Of a stretch of 64,000 nucleotides of DNA, positions 43,573-52,227 are shown one piece after another. The position numbers and the translations under genes were made by a program. Positions within the stretch are counted from its first letter, which is position 1; the number at the start of each line of letters is the position of its first letter. The DNA comes from Myxococcus xanthus (GTDB taxonomy: Bacteria > Myxococcota > Myxococcia > Myxococcales > Myxococcaceae). A model generated the notes under the pieces. That model was not told the origin of the DNA. It did no database searches and was given only the letters and a program-made list of their open reading frames with translations. The DNA is taken from NCBI RefSeq assembly GCF_013116825.1, contig NZ_JABFNS010000031.1:1-64000 (forward strand), given 5' to 3'.

Positions 43573-45144
43573 TCACGGCGCGGGCTTGCCCGGCGCCACC
43601 GGCAGCACGACGTGGAAGGTGCTGCCCATGCCCTGGCTGCCGGGAGACTCCGCCCAGATGCGCCCGCCGTGACGCTCGACGATGCCCCGCGCAATCGATA
43701 GCCCCAGGCCCAGCCCGCCGTAGGAAACCCCGTGCGCGCGGCCGAAGCGCTCGAAGATGTCCTCCAGCTTCTCGCCGGGGATGCCCAGCCCGTGGTCCAC
43801 CACCTCCACGTGCACGCGCCCCGCCTCCTCGCGGGCGGCGAGCCGGATGCGCCCGCCCTCCGGTGAGTAGCGCAGCGCGTTCGACACCAGGTTGGTGAAC
43901 ACCTGGTCCAGCCGCTCGCGGTCTCCCGGCACCACCAACCCCTCGGGCGCGTCCAGCTCGATGTGCTGGCCTTCAGGCAGCGGCTCGAAGTGCTCGGCCA
44001 CGTCGCGCAGCAGCGCGCCCACGTCCAGCGCCTTCGGCTCCACGTGCAGCTCGCCCCGCTGGATGCGCCCCACGTCGAGCAGGTTCTCCACCAGCTTCGC
44101 CATGCGATTCACGCTGCGGTGGATGCCGTGCAGCGCCTTGTCCACGCCCGGCGCCAGCGTGTCGCCCGCCTTCACCGAGGCCAGGTGCGCATACCCCCGC
44201 GCGGCCTGCAGCGGCGTGCGCAGCTCGTGCGCCGCCATGGTGAGGAACATGTCCTTCGCCTCACTGGCCGCCCGCAGCGTCTCCACCGCCCGGCGCGCGT
44301 CGTCGATGTCCGTCGCCGTGGAGACCCAGCCGGCGAGCTGCCCCTGCTCGTCGCGCTCTGGAATCGTGCGCGTCAGGAACCAGCGATACTCGCCATCCGC
44401 CCGCCGCAGCCGGCACTCCTGCTCCAGCGGTTGGCCCTCGCGCTGGGCTTCCTGCCAGGCGTCCCGAAGGCTGGGAACGTCCTCCGGGTGCAGGCAGGAC
44501 AGCGTGTCCTTCCACTTCCGCCCCTGCTCCGGCGACAGCCCCGCGTAGTCCAGCCAGCCCCGATTGGCGTAGCCGATGGTGCCGTCCAGCAGCAGCTCCC
44601 AGACGAACTGGGGCATGGTGTCCACCAGCCGGCGGAAGCGCAGCTCGCCCTGCTGCTCCAGCAGCCGGCGCTCGCGCGCCCACAGCGCGGACTCGTGCCG
44701 CTGGAGCCGCTTCTGCTGGAGGTACAGCCCGACGAAGGCCTCCACCTTCCAGCGCAGCACGTCCGGATGGAAGGGCTTCACCACGTAGTCCGCCGCGCCC
44801 ACCGCGTAGCCGTGCACCAGGTGGGCTTCGTCGCGGCCGTGCGCGGTGAGGAAGATGATGGGCGTGTAGCGGGTGCGCTGGCGCTGGCGGATGAGGCGGG
44901 CCGTCTCGAAGCCGTCCACGCCAGGCATCTGCACGTCCAGCAGGATGACGGCGAACTCCTCCCGAAGCAGCCACCGCAGGGCCTCGGGGCCTGAAGACGC
45001 CCTCACCAACCGTTGCCCCAGCGGCTCCAGGACGGCCTCCAGCGCGAGCAGGTTGGCCGCGTTGTCGTCCACCAGCAGGACACTCGTGGCGAGCGGCTCC
45101 AGCCGGGTGAGCGCATGGAACGTGGGTTGCTGGGGCATTTTCAC
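43573..45144 (-). CDS. Soluble REC-PAS-histidine kinase
   Basis: About 523 residues from a GTG at 45144 (GGGAGG 8 nt upstream; an ATG two codons later is possible). An N-terminal receiver (SVLLVDDNAANLLALEAVL, phospho-Asp in VILLDVQMPGVDG, VVKPFHPD) is followed by a PAS/PAC domain (~165-290, GYANRGWLDYAGLSPEQ, EYRWFLTRTIPERDEQG). HisKA has the His in MAAHELRTPLQAARGY, and HATPase_c has NLVSNALRYSPEGG and GLGLGLSIARGIVERHGG. No transmembrane segment, so cytoplasmic. Receiver at the N-terminus and kinase at the C-terminus means its own phosphorylation state may gate kinase output. It sits among eps genes and may feed into EpsW or EpsI; that is speculative. Confidence 0.9.
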   Translation of the reverse strand: MKMPQQPTFHALTRLEPLATSVLLVDDNAANLLALEAVLEPLGQRLVRASSGPEALRWLLREEFAVILLDVQMPGVDGFETARLIRQRQRTRYTPIIFLTAHGRDEAHLVHGYAVGAADYVVKPFHPDVLRWKVEAFVGLYLQQKRLQRHESALWARERRLLEQQGELRFRRLVDTMPQFVWELLLDGTIGYANRGWLDYAGLSPEQGRKWKDTLSCLHPEDVPSLRDAWQEAQREGQPLEQECRLRRADGEYRWFLTRTIPERDEQGQLAGWVSTATDIDDARRAVETLRAASEAKDMFLTMAAHELRTPLQAARGYAHLASVKAGDTLAPGVDKALHGIHRSVNRMAKLVENLLDVGRIQRGELHVEPKALDVGALLRDVAEHFEPLPEGQHIELDAPEGLVVPGDRERLDQVFTNLVSNALRYSPEGGRIRLAAREEAGRVHVEVVDHGLGIPGEKLEDIFERFGRAHGVSYGGLGLGLSIARGIVERHGGRIWAESPGSQGMGSTFHVVLPVAPGKPAP

Positions 45145-45390
45145 CCGCGATGCCTCCCTTCGTGCCTGCCCCCAGGCGGTCATGCGCCGTGGGGGGATGT
45201 GGCAACGGGTCCAACCCGCCGTGCCCGTGGGTCTCCGCCAGGCGGGCGAACCCAGCGCCCCCCGGTCAGGATGGCCCCATCATGGTGCCGCTCCAGGCCC
45301 CCCCACCAGTCCGCGGAGGGCCCGCACCGGGCCAGTGACGGCCGGGCAACACCTTCCAGCGCGGCGGGACTGCCTACCGTGTGGCCCGCG

Positions 45391-46629
45391 CTACACCACC
45401 GCCCGCTGGAGCATCTGCGCGAGCATGTCCGCGCTGCGCTCGCTGCTGAACGTCGTCTCCACCTTGCGGCGGCCCGCCTCACCCAGCCGGTGGGCCTCCT
45501 GGGCGTCGCGCGCCACGGCCTCCAGCTTGTCCGCCAGGGTGCGGGGCTGCTGCGGGGGCACGAGGATTCCGTCCACACCGTCGTCCACCAACTCCGGCAC
45601 CCCACCCGCGCCCGTCACCACCACGGGTACGCGCATGGCCATGGCCTCCATGATGGCCACGCCCAGCGGCTCCTGGAGGCTGGCCAGCGAGAAGATGTGC
45701 GCACGCTCGATTTCACCGCGCACCGTGTCCTCGCTCACCGCGCCCAGCAACGTCACCGCATCGCCCAGGCCCGTCTCCTGGATTTTGGCCTCCAGCACCT
45801 TGCGGTACGTGGTGCCGCCGGCCTCGTCCTCGCCCGCGATGGACAGCCGCGCGTCCAGCCCCTTCGCGCGCAACATCCCCACCGCGTCGATGAGGTCCGC
45901 GTGCCCCTTGCAGGGGTTGAGGCGGCCGCAGGAGAAGATGCGCAGCGGGCCTTCACCCGTCCACGCCGAGTAGGGCACGGAGCGGTTGAACTTGCGCAGC
46001 TCCACGCCCATGGGCGCCAGCTCGATGCGCGACGGCAGCGCGCCGGCCAGCTCGTCATTCACTTCCTTGAGCAGCTTCTTCGTAATCACGAAGGCGAACC
46101 GCGCGTGCCGCCACTTCTCGCGCTGGTTGGGGCCGTAGTCGTCCAGCGGCCCGTGCAGCGTCAGGCTGTAGGGCAGCCCCGACAGGAGGTTCGCGAAGAG
46201 CGCCACGTGCGCGGCGTTGGCGCACGAATGGACGTGGACGTGCGTCCAGCCCCGCTCCCGCGCCAGCGACGCCAGCCGGCCGCCCATGACGGCGAAGGCC
46301 AACAGCTGCGCGCGGCCCTTCGCGTCCAGCCCTTCCGCTCGGGCGATGGAGGCCAGGCACCGGGCCCAGCCCGTGGGCATGGCGCGGGCCACCTCCGCGG
46401 CGGCCTTGGCGACTCCCAGCGGCCCCGGCGGCGTCAGGTACTCCGTGCGCGACATGGCCTCGCGCGCCCAGCTGTGCGAGATGATGCGCGCGGGAGGCGG
46501 ACGCGTGGACACCAGCTCCGGCGTCACGCCCTTCCCCTGGAGCGCCTGCAGCTCGCGCCAGAAGAAGATGTGCGTCTGTCCGGGGAACTCGGGAATCAAA
46601 TAGCCAATCTTCTGCACGGTGGATGGCAT
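45391..46629 (-). CDS. epsE: EpsE, GT4-type glycosyltransferase
   Basis: 412 residues from the ATG at 46629 (MPSTVQKIGYLIPEFPGQTHIFFWRE). GT-B fold with HVHSCANAAHVALFA and YSLTLHGPLDDY in the N-terminal half. In the C-terminal half are LRIFSCGRLNPCKGHADLIDA, LSIAGEDEAG, the nucleotide-sugar motif region SLQEPLGVAIMEAMAMRVPVVV, and GGVPELVDDGVDGILVP. It probably adds one EPS sugar at the cytoplasmic membrane face. It is divergent from the gene at 46880 with 250 bp between, a region that should contain promoters for both directions. Confidence 0.9.
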   Translation of the reverse strand: MPSTVQKIGYLIPEFPGQTHIFFWRELQALQGKGVTPELVSTRPPPARIISHSWAREAMSRTEYLTPPGPLGVAKAAAEVARAMPTGWARCLASIARAEGLDAKGRAQLLAFAVMGGRLASLARERGWTHVHVHSCANAAHVALFANLLSGLPYSLTLHGPLDDYGPNQREKWRHARFAFVITKKLLKEVNDELAGALPSRIELAPMGVELRKFNRSVPYSAWTGEGPLRIFSCGRLNPCKGHADLIDAVGMLRAKGLDARLSIAGEDEAGGTTYRKVLEAKIQETGLGDAVTLLGAVSEDTVRGEIERAHIFSLASLQEPLGVAIMEAMAMRVPVVVTGAGGVPELVDDGVDGILVPPQQPRTLADKLEAVARDAQEAHRLGEAGRRKVETTFSSERSADMLAQMLQRAVV

Positions 46630-46879
46630 AACACGCCTGCCTGCCCCTGCCACGGCGTGGGTAGGGGCGCACCCAGCCCGTCACGCGCGCGGCGGGGCGG
46701 CTTCGCGAGCTCCACCGGGCCGCCTGGAGAGCGCGGGGCGAAACACCCGGCCCGGGAGGCGCTGAGGGTCGCGCGTCACCGGCGCGTTCCGCGGCAGCCA
46801 GGCGGGCCGCCGCGCCCCGGACTGCCCGGAGAGGCCGTTGGGCCGGCGCCACGCGTTGCGCTATACCGAGCCCCTCCCC
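46630..46879. promoter_or_regulatory. Divergent intergenic region between epsE and the epsDCBA-side operon
   Basis: 250 bp between oppositely oriented starts. A 9-bp near-palindromic GTGGGTAGGGGCGCACCCA-like stretch is seen around 46656-46676. No confident promoter hexamers were identified, but by position it must hold promoters for epsE and for the operon opened by the gene at 46880. Confidence 0.35.
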
Positions 46880-47398
46880 ATGGCAGCCGATTCCAGCGCA
46901 CCTCCCGCCGACGCCACCTCGACCGACAGCGCCATTCCGTCCCCGGCGTTGCAACGGCTGTGGTTCGCCCTGGAGCGCCACGCGTGGGGCTTCCTCACGG
47001 TGGTGCCGGCCCACCCGGGCGCTCCGGCGCTGGAAGCCGCCACGGCCGTGCTGGAGGCGGGCGCGCCCTACGCCTACACGCAGAAAATCCACCTGGAAGA
47101 CGCCATCGGCCTGTCGCCCACGGCCGCCGCGCAGAAGGTGCTGGAGCTGCGCGAGCGCGTGTCCCGGGGCGAGCGTGTCATCGCCGTCATCGACTCGTTG
47201 ATGACCCGTCCGGCCAGCCTGCCGCTGGCGCTGGCCGCCGACGGATGCCTCCTCTGCGTCACCCTGGGCGAGACGGACTTCGGCGCCGCCAACAAGACCC
47301 TGGAGTTCGTGGGCCGCGAGCGCTTCCTCGGCAGCGTCACCTTTCCCCGGCTGACGAAGAAGCAGCGCCGGGCGGCGTCCCAGAAGAAGAAGGCATGA
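46880..47398 (+). CDS. Degenerate CpsD/BY-kinase-like ATPase without Walker A
   Basis: 172 residues from the ATG at 46880. The core reads like the P-loop fold of polysaccharide-associated tyrosine kinases and ParA-like ATPases. A strand WGFLTVVPAHPGAP sits where the first beta-strand and P-loop should be. RVIAVIDSLMTRPASLPLALAADGCLLCVTLGETDFGAANKTL corresponds to the Walker B to switch region, and ERFLGSVTFPR to the last strand. The GxxxxGKT motif is absent, and the C-terminus (KKQRRAASQKKK) is basic rather than tyrosine-rich. It may be a pseudo-enzyme partner of the kinase-less EpsV. The fold assignment is by pattern, not by search. It overlaps epsD by 4 bp. Confidence 0.7.
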   Translation: MAADSSAPPADATSTDSAIPSPALQRLWFALERHAWGFLTVVPAHPGAPALEAATAVLEAGAPYAYTQKIHLEDAIGLSPTAAAQKVLELRERVSRGERVIAVIDSLMTRPASLPLALAADGCLLCVTLGETDFGAANKTLEFVGRERFLGSVTFPRLTKKQRRAASQKKKA

Positions 47399-48408
47399 GC
47401 TCCACCTCCGCGCCCCGGCTCAGCGTCGTCATCGCCACGTACAACCGGCTGCCCCTCATCACCCGGCTGCTGTGGCAACTGGCCGGGCAGACGCTGCCGC
47501 CCGAGCAGTTCGAGGTCGTCGTGGTGGACGACGGCTCCAAGGAGCCCACCCGCGAGCCGCTGCAGGCCCTGGCCCTGCCCTACACCCTGCGCGTGGAGGT
47601 GCAGCAGAACGCGGGCGCCGCCGCCGCTCGGCACCGGGGCGTCATGGCCGCCCGGGGTGACGTGGTGCTCGTCACGGATGACGACATGCAGGTGGCCCCG
47701 GACTTCCTGGAGCGGCACCTGGCGCACCACCCGGAGGGCTCGCGCACCGTGGTGCTGGGCCGCATCCGGCCGGACCCGTCCATTGGCGACATGCCGTTGT
47801 TCGAGCGATGGTACGCGTACCTCAACAACCGCATGGCGGATGAGCTCTCCACGCCCGGCGCCCGCGCCCGCGGCGTCCACCTGTTCACCGGCAACGTGTC
47901 CTTCCCCCGCGCGGACTACGTGGGCGTGGGCGGCTTCGACAAGTCATTGGGACAGTCGGAGGACGTGGAGCTGGGCGTACGGCTGGAGAAGGCCGGCTGC
48001 GCCTTCGTCTTCGCGCGTGACGCGTACGTGCTGCACGGCAGTGACCACGTGTCCTTCGAGCGCTGGCTGAAGCGCGCGCACCGCTACGGCATGTTCGACA
48101 CGCAGGTGGCCCGGAAGCACCCGGACGTGCGTGACGTCAACCCATGGCGGCTGCTCTTCCAGACCAACCCCCTGACCCGCCCGTTGCTGGCCGCCACCCT
48201 GGTGGCGCCGGACGCGTCACGCGTGCTGACGCGCGCGGTGATGCACGCCGCCAACGCCGCGGACAAGCTGGGCCTGGAGAAGGCCGCCTTCGCCGGCACC
48301 TCCGTGGTGTACGGGATGGAGTATCTGCGCGGCGCGCGCGGCGAGGCCGGCGGCTGGACGGGCATTGCCCGCGAGGTCGCCCGCTACCTGCAGGGCCGGG
48401 GGGAGTAG
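47395..48408 (+). CDS. epsD: EpsD, GT2-type glycosyltransferase
   Basis: 337 residues from an ATG overlapping the previous stop (ATGA). GT-A fold: LSVVIATYNRLPLITRLL, FEVVVVDDGSKEP, AAARHRGVMAARGDVVLVTDDDMQVAPDFL (DDD metal-binding motif) and HLFTGNVSFPRADYVGVGGFDKSLGQSEDVELGVRL (acceptor/base region with ED). A C-terminal helical extension of about 100 residues follows, without clear membrane helices. It should transfer one sugar to the EPS lipid intermediate. It is co-transcribed with the degenerate ATPase gene and epsC (9-bp gap). Confidence 0.92.
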   Translation: MSSTSAPRLSVVIATYNRLPLITRLLWQLAGQTLPPEQFEVVVVDDGSKEPTREPLQALALPYTLRVEVQQNAGAAAARHRGVMAARGDVVLVTDDDMQVAPDFLERHLAHHPEGSRTVVLGRIRPDPSIGDMPLFERWYAYLNNRMADELSTPGARARGVHLFTGNVSFPRADYVGVGGFDKSLGQSEDVELGVRLEKAGCAFVFARDAYVLHGSDHVSFERWLKRAHRYGMFDTQVARKHPDVRDVNPWRLLFQTNPLTRPLLAATLVAPDASRVLTRAVMHAANAADKLGLEKAAFAGTSVVYGMEYLRGARGEAGGWTGIAREVARYLQGRGE

Positions 48409-48417
48409 TCACACACC

Positions 48418-48975
48418 ATGCTGAAGGCCAGGGAATCGATGATTGGCTCGCTCGTCACGGATGCGCTGGAGCTGGCGAAGGCCGCCAATGGCAACTCGGA
48501 CGCGAAGTCCATCGCCAAGGTGGTGCTGACCAGTGATTCGTACCGCATCACCGCGCTCAACCGCGCCCGCGAGGCCGCGCTGGCCTACCGCATCCCCCTG
48601 GTCAACCACGTGCTGCGCGTGGCGCAGACGGCGGTGATGGGGATTGAGATTGGGAAGGACGTCACGCTCGGCAAGGGCGTGTACTTCGTGCACAGCCTGG
48701 GCGTCGTCATCGGCGGCGACGCGCGCATTGGCGACCGCGTGCGCTTCTACGGGAACAACACCGTGGGCACCGCGAAGGACAACGGCTATCCCGTCATCGA
48801 GGATGACGTCTGGATTGGCGCGGGGGCTCGCATCCTGGGGCCGGTGCGCATCGGCGCGCGCTCGCGCATCGGCGCCAACGCGGTGGTGCTCCAGGACGTA
48901 CCGCCGGACAGCGTGGCCGTGGGGATTCCCGCCCGCATCTTCCCGCGCAAGGACACGGACGAAGTCGCGCTCTAG
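48418..48975 (+). CDS. epsC: EpsC, serine acetyltransferase-like hexapeptide-repeat acyltransferase
   Basis: 185 residues. A short helical N-terminus is followed by left-handed beta-helix repeats (IGKDVTLGKGVYFVHSLGVVIGGDARIGDRVRF, then VIEDDVWIGAGARILGPVRIGARSRIGANAVVLQDVPP) and the typical end DSVAVGIPARIFPRK. It resembles the catalytic half of CysE, but the N-terminal region of CysE is largely missing. Acetylation of an EPS sugar or of an amino-sugar precursor is therefore more likely than cysteine synthesis. In Myxococcus it is followed directly by epsB; here 3.4 kb of foreign DNA intervenes. Confidence 0.88.
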   Translation: MLKARESMIGSLVTDALELAKAANGNSDAKSIAKVVLTSDSYRITALNRAREAALAYRIPLVNHVLRVAQTAVMGIEIGKDVTLGKGVYFVHSLGVVIGGDARIGDRVRFYGNNTVGTAKDNGYPVIEDDVWIGAGARILGPVRIGARSRIGANAVVLQDVPPDSVAVGIPARIFPRKDTDEVAL

Positions 48976-49014
48976 GGTCGCGCGCGCTGTGGCGCGGCGA
49001 GGCGGGCGCGCCCC

Positions 49015-49103
49015 TGGAGGATGAAGTGATGCGTTCGCGGACGAAGTGGCGCGCTGGTGACAACGCGCCCGTGGAGGATGGCGTGAAGCGTTCGCGGACG
49101 AAG
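49015..49103 (+). repeat. Two tandem copies of the epsB 5' end sequence
   Basis: TGGAGGATG ... GCGTTCGCGGACGAAG occurs at 49015-49046 and 49072-49103 and again, as the real epsB start, at 52330-52361 (32 bp, a few mismatches). The second copy is part of a longer 45-bp match (49059-49103 with 52317-52361). The left copies are not followed by epsB sequence and contain stops, so they are leftovers of duplication around the original epsC-epsB junction. Confidence 0.8.
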
Positions 49104-49107
49104 TCGC

Positions 49108-49178
49108 ACCCGTCAGTGTCCCTCACCTCCCGCTCTGCTACCGCCTGCTACCCCCAATAGCGCTCCTGTCCTTCCTAT
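49108..49178 (+). repeat. 71-bp direct repeat, left copy flanking the second foreign block
   Basis: Matches 52228-52298 at 68 of 71 positions, ending in CAATAGCGCTCCTGTCCTTCCTAT in both. The sequences diverge immediately after. The pair brackets a 3.05-kb block inserted between epsC and epsB. Confidence 0.9.
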
Positions 49179-49290
49179 TGTTGCCGCGCACGCTATTCGA
49201 GGGATGGACGCCTGTTTTCGCGCGCACTGGTTGAGGGGCTGACGAGCGGAGGCGCCGAAATGCCATCACGGAGCCGGACCACTGGAAGTC

Positions 49291-49911
49291 ATGCTCGTGA
49301 GGGGGCTCAATTCCTTGACGCGACAGCAGTTTCCGCGACAAGCGGAACTGATTGCTCCCATCCTACGGCTCTCCGGTCGGGTCAGGGCTGCCCTAAGGGT
49401 ACCGCCGGAGGCGGCCAAGGCCTTGACGCGACTGGCGAACCGTGGAGGCGATGCCATCAACCAGCCGGTTCATCGCTCCATCAATAAAGGTGCGCGGCAA
49501 CACTATGCTCAGCAGGTGGTGGATAATTGCGGCCAAGTGCCCGAAGCGGTGACAGCCGACACCGGCTACTTCTCCGAAGAGAACGTGGCGAAAGCGGCGA
49601 GCATGGGCATCAACGCCTACATCGCCACGGGCCGGCTCAAGCACGGTGAGGAGCCAGAGCCAGTACGAGGGCGGATGCCGCGAGACTTGGGCCTCAAGGA
49701 ATGGATGGCGCGGCGGCTTCGGACGAAGAAGGGCCGCCAGGTGTACGCCCGGCGAAAGGTGGCGGCCGAGCCACCCTTGGGCCAAAGCAAACAGGCGCGA
49801 GGCTTCCGGCAACTGCTGCTGCGCGGGCTGACGAAGGCTCGCGGGGAGTGGGCGCTCATCTGCCTCACCCACAACCTGAGCAAACTGCACGGCATCTTGC
49901 TGGCCGCGTAG
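49291..49911 (+). pseudogene. IS1182-like transposase, N-terminally truncated
   Basis: An open frame of 206 codons, of which roughly the last 135 (from about 49500) look like the C-terminal part of an IS1182-family DDE transposase: QVPEAVTADTGYFSEENVAKA (second catalytic Asp), GINAYIATGRLKHGEEP, MPRDLGLKEWMARRLRTKKGR, VYARRKVAAEPPLGQSKQARGF (catalytic Glu) and ALICLTHNLSKLHGIL. The N-terminal ~60% of a normal transposase is missing, and the first part of this frame does not resemble one. Inactive remnant. Confidence 0.8.
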
Positions 49912-50276
49912 CAGCAAGGGGCCCTACGGAGGGGCAGACGTGGAACGAACATTCCTTCCGCCAAGCCGCCTGCCCGAGGGGGCAGGTGGCTCGGGGATAG
50001 CAGGGCTCCTTTCACCCGGATCCTTGCCCCTTACGGCAACACGCCCCTAGAGGAGTTGGGCGAAGGCGCGCTGGATACGGCCGCCGCGGCGGAGTGCGCT
50101 GCCTAGCTGCGCGCCGGGACCGCCCGGCTCTCCGTCCAGTTCGACGCCTTCCGTGCCCGCGTCCAGGAGTTCTGTGCCCAAGTGCTTCCGCGAGGCACCC
50201 GATGAAGGTTATCCACTCTCTTCGGATGCGGGCCGCCATTTGGAGGAGCCGCCTTCGCCGCCGGTCCTGGCCACCA
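49912..50276. other. Non-coding stretch in the foreign block
   Basis: 365 bp between the transposase remnant and the convergent unknown gene. Frames are broken by stops. A stretch near 50050-50205 reads as GC-rich former coding sequence, but no protein family is recognisable. Confidence 0.4.
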
Positions 50277-50807
50277 CTACTTCGTAAAGGGCAAGTCTTC
50301 GATGTCGAACCCCAAATGAGACGCTGCGTTCAGGCCATTCATGAGGTCCCGGTCTATGCTCGTGCGCTCCATCAGCTTGTTCATGCCGGTGACCCGAGAC
50401 TCTTCACGAGACATGTGCGCGCGGTGCGAGGCGAGCAGTACTTTAATGGTTCCATCAGTCGGTTCGTGTTCCCGTCCCAGGGAATGAAGCGTCACTAGCG
50501 ACACGATAGTCGACCTGTCGAGTTTGGCTATGTGTTCGACAAATGCGTCATGGGCGGGGCGAGGGATTTGTCTATCCATCCGCTCTCGCATACGCCGCGC
50601 CAATTCGCTACCGCTGATGATTCCCCCGGTAGGGGGGGCCATGCGGTGCTCCTCTTCTCTCCTTGCAGCAGCGAGACGAATGGTCGCTTCCACGAGGGAG
50701 CGGAAATTGCCGCCATTCCTCTCATGCCGCAAAGCAGTGGTATTCGACTCACCGGTTTCCGCCTTCCGCTCGCGGACCAGCTTCTTCAGGTCTTTCTTGT
50801 CGGTCAT
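50277..50807 (-). CDS. Unknown protein, possible partner of the AbiJ-like gene
   Basis: 176 residues from the ATG at 50807 (MTDKKDLKKLVRERKAETGESNTTALRHE). The N-terminus is a charged helical segment resembling the short tails sometimes found on antitoxin-like or plasmid proteins. The middle has LARRMRERMDRQIP, and the rest is helical (KLDRSTIVSLVTLHSLGREHE). No known domain is recognised. It starts 26 bp after the stop of the AbiJ-like gene on the same strand, so the two are probably one operon. GC content is visibly lower than in the flanking eps genes. Confidence 0.7.
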   Translation of the reverse strand: MTDKKDLKKLVRERKAETGESNTTALRHERNGGNFRSLVEATIRLAAARREEEHRMAPPTGGIISGSELARRMRERMDRQIPRPAHDAFVEHIAKLDRSTIVSLVTLHSLGREHEPTDGTIKVLLASHRAHMSREESRVTGMNKLMERTSIDRDLMNGLNAASHLGFDIEDLPFTK

Positions 50808-50832
50808 CGTCGAACCCCGGCGCTCCGGCGCG

Positions 50833-51759
50833 TCAGCGCGACGCCTTGAATGCCTCCACCAGCATGACAATGTTGGTGGCAGTCAGGTGCAGGGCGTACG
50901 ACGCAAGGTATCCGGGAACCTCCACGGGTTCCTCACCCTGGCCGTGGCCACCGAGCTTGTTGCGTATCGTGGGGACTCCGGCCTCAAGCGTCTGTCGGAG
51001 CCCGCTGAAGTGGGTCTGCAGCGACTGGTGAATGAGCCCTTTCTCAAAGATGACGTTGATCAGCTGTTTCGCAGGTGCTCCCGATGGGTAATCCCACCCC
51101 TTGCGCTTGCAGATCGTCTTCATCGTACTCTCGAAAGACTTGAGGGCATCCACGAGCGCTTCCTTGTATCTGCCGTGGCGATAATGTTCGAAGCCATTTC
51201 GAAATTCCTCGTCTGCGCCCTCGAATTTCTCCTCGAAGAGAAGGGTCAGGGCCGGTTTCACGGCCTCTGCATGGAGGTGCGTCGAGTCGATTCGAACGAT
51301 GATGCCCGACTCGAACTGATAGCCGGCGCAGCTCTCTCTGAATCGTTCATTCAGTTCCGTGATGAGGTCCTGAACTGTCTCAGGCTTAAGCTGATAGAGG
51401 AGGTTGTTTTTTGTCAGCTCTACCCAGAGAAACCTGAATGAAAGCTCGATGATGTCGAGCGCTTCTGCGGTGTCGCTATTGAGAAGAAACTCAGCGCATG
51501 CTGCCTTGTAGCTATACTGGCCTGCGAGAGTGTTCGACAGCCGGAATCGTCCGTACTCACGGCAAAGCATCTCATTCATCGGCTTGTAGATGGCGGCTTC
51601 CGACGTTCTCGGTCCGTAACTTTCTCCGAATGCATCCTCCCACATGTGAATGACTTGGACGCGAAACTCTCTGGGAAGGGTGTCGTACTGGTACACATCG
51701 GACGCGCCGGCCTTCTTGGCGCGTTTCTCTCGCCGCGAGAAGATGTCGTAAATAGGCAT
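50833..51759 (-). CDS. AbiJ-like (STM4504/CBY_0614-type) protein with HEPN-like C-terminus
   Basis: 308 residues from the ATG at 51759. The N-terminal ~120 residues (MPIYDIFSRREKRA, DVYQYDTLPREFRVQVIHMWEDAFG, YKPMNEMLCREYGRF) match my recollection of the AbiJ N-terminal/STM4504-CBY_0614 family. The C-terminal region (YRHGRYKEALVDALKSFESTMKTICKRKGW, then IRNKLGGHGQG) resembles the Abi-C/HEPN fold, with R-x5-H as a candidate RNase motif. Such proteins are linked to abortive infection. Low GC and position between transposase remnants mark it as acquired. A defence role is inference. Confidence 0.75.
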   Translation of the reverse strand: MPIYDIFSRREKRAKKAGASDVYQYDTLPREFRVQVIHMWEDAFGESYGPRTSEAAIYKPMNEMLCREYGRFRLSNTLAGQYSYKAACAEFLLNSDTAEALDIIELSFRFLWVELTKNNLLYQLKPETVQDLITELNERFRESCAGYQFESGIIVRIDSTHLHAEAVKPALTLLFEEKFEGADEEFRNGFEHYRHGRYKEALVDALKSFESTMKTICKRKGWDYPSGAPAKQLINVIFEKGLIHQSLQTHFSGLRQTLEAGVPTIRNKLGGHGQGEEPVEVPGYLASYALHLTATNIVMLVEAFKASR

Positions 51760-51875
51760 GGATCTAACGCTACCACTTGCTCCAGGCGCCAAACTGCGGC
51801 CATTCCTGGTCCCTCAAGCAGGTGCGCAGGAGGCGAGCGCGGGGCTTGAGGCAGCGGCCAGGAAGTAGCGGATGA

Positions 51876-52091
51876 AGGAGAGGACACCGCGAGTGGACTT
51901 TCGCCGGGTTGCTCAGCAGGACGTTCGACGTCGACGTGTTCGCCTGCATGAGGTGTGGAGGCAGGCGGCGAGTGCTGGCGTACGTGAAGGAGGCGGGAAG
52001 GGTGCGAGCGATTCTGGAGCACCTGGGCCTGCCCACGGCAGGTGCGAGACTGGCCCCGGCGCCCGGGCCTCCCCAGGCCGCGTGGTGTTGA
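51876..52091 (+). pseudogene. IS91-like (Y2-type) transposase C-terminal remnant
   Basis: About 71 codons ending at TGA 52089-52091. They read WTFAGLLSRTFDVDVFAC, then MRCGGRRRVLAYV, then AILEHLGLPT and end PPQAAWC. This is the usual C-terminal tail of IS91/IS801-family transposases (LLxRTFxxDVFxCxxCGG ... ILxHLGLP). No catalytic part remains. It marks the right side of the foreign block before the 71-bp repeat. Confidence 0.7.
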
Positions 52092-52227
52092 AGCTCAAGC
52101 CGCCACAGCCAGCCCACAGAGCCAGGCCCCTGCCTCGCCCCGCCTGGGAAGGAGGCTGGGCTGGGCAGGCGTGTGCCTGCTGGAGATAAAGGGCTTCTGC
52201 GCCGGCCCGGCGTGCGGCCCATGGGCT

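Noticed and set aside
49291-49500. N-terminal part of the transposase frame as genuine transposase
   Set aside because: The first ~70 codons do not resemble an IS1182 transposase; the similarity begins only near 49500, so the gene is treated as truncated.
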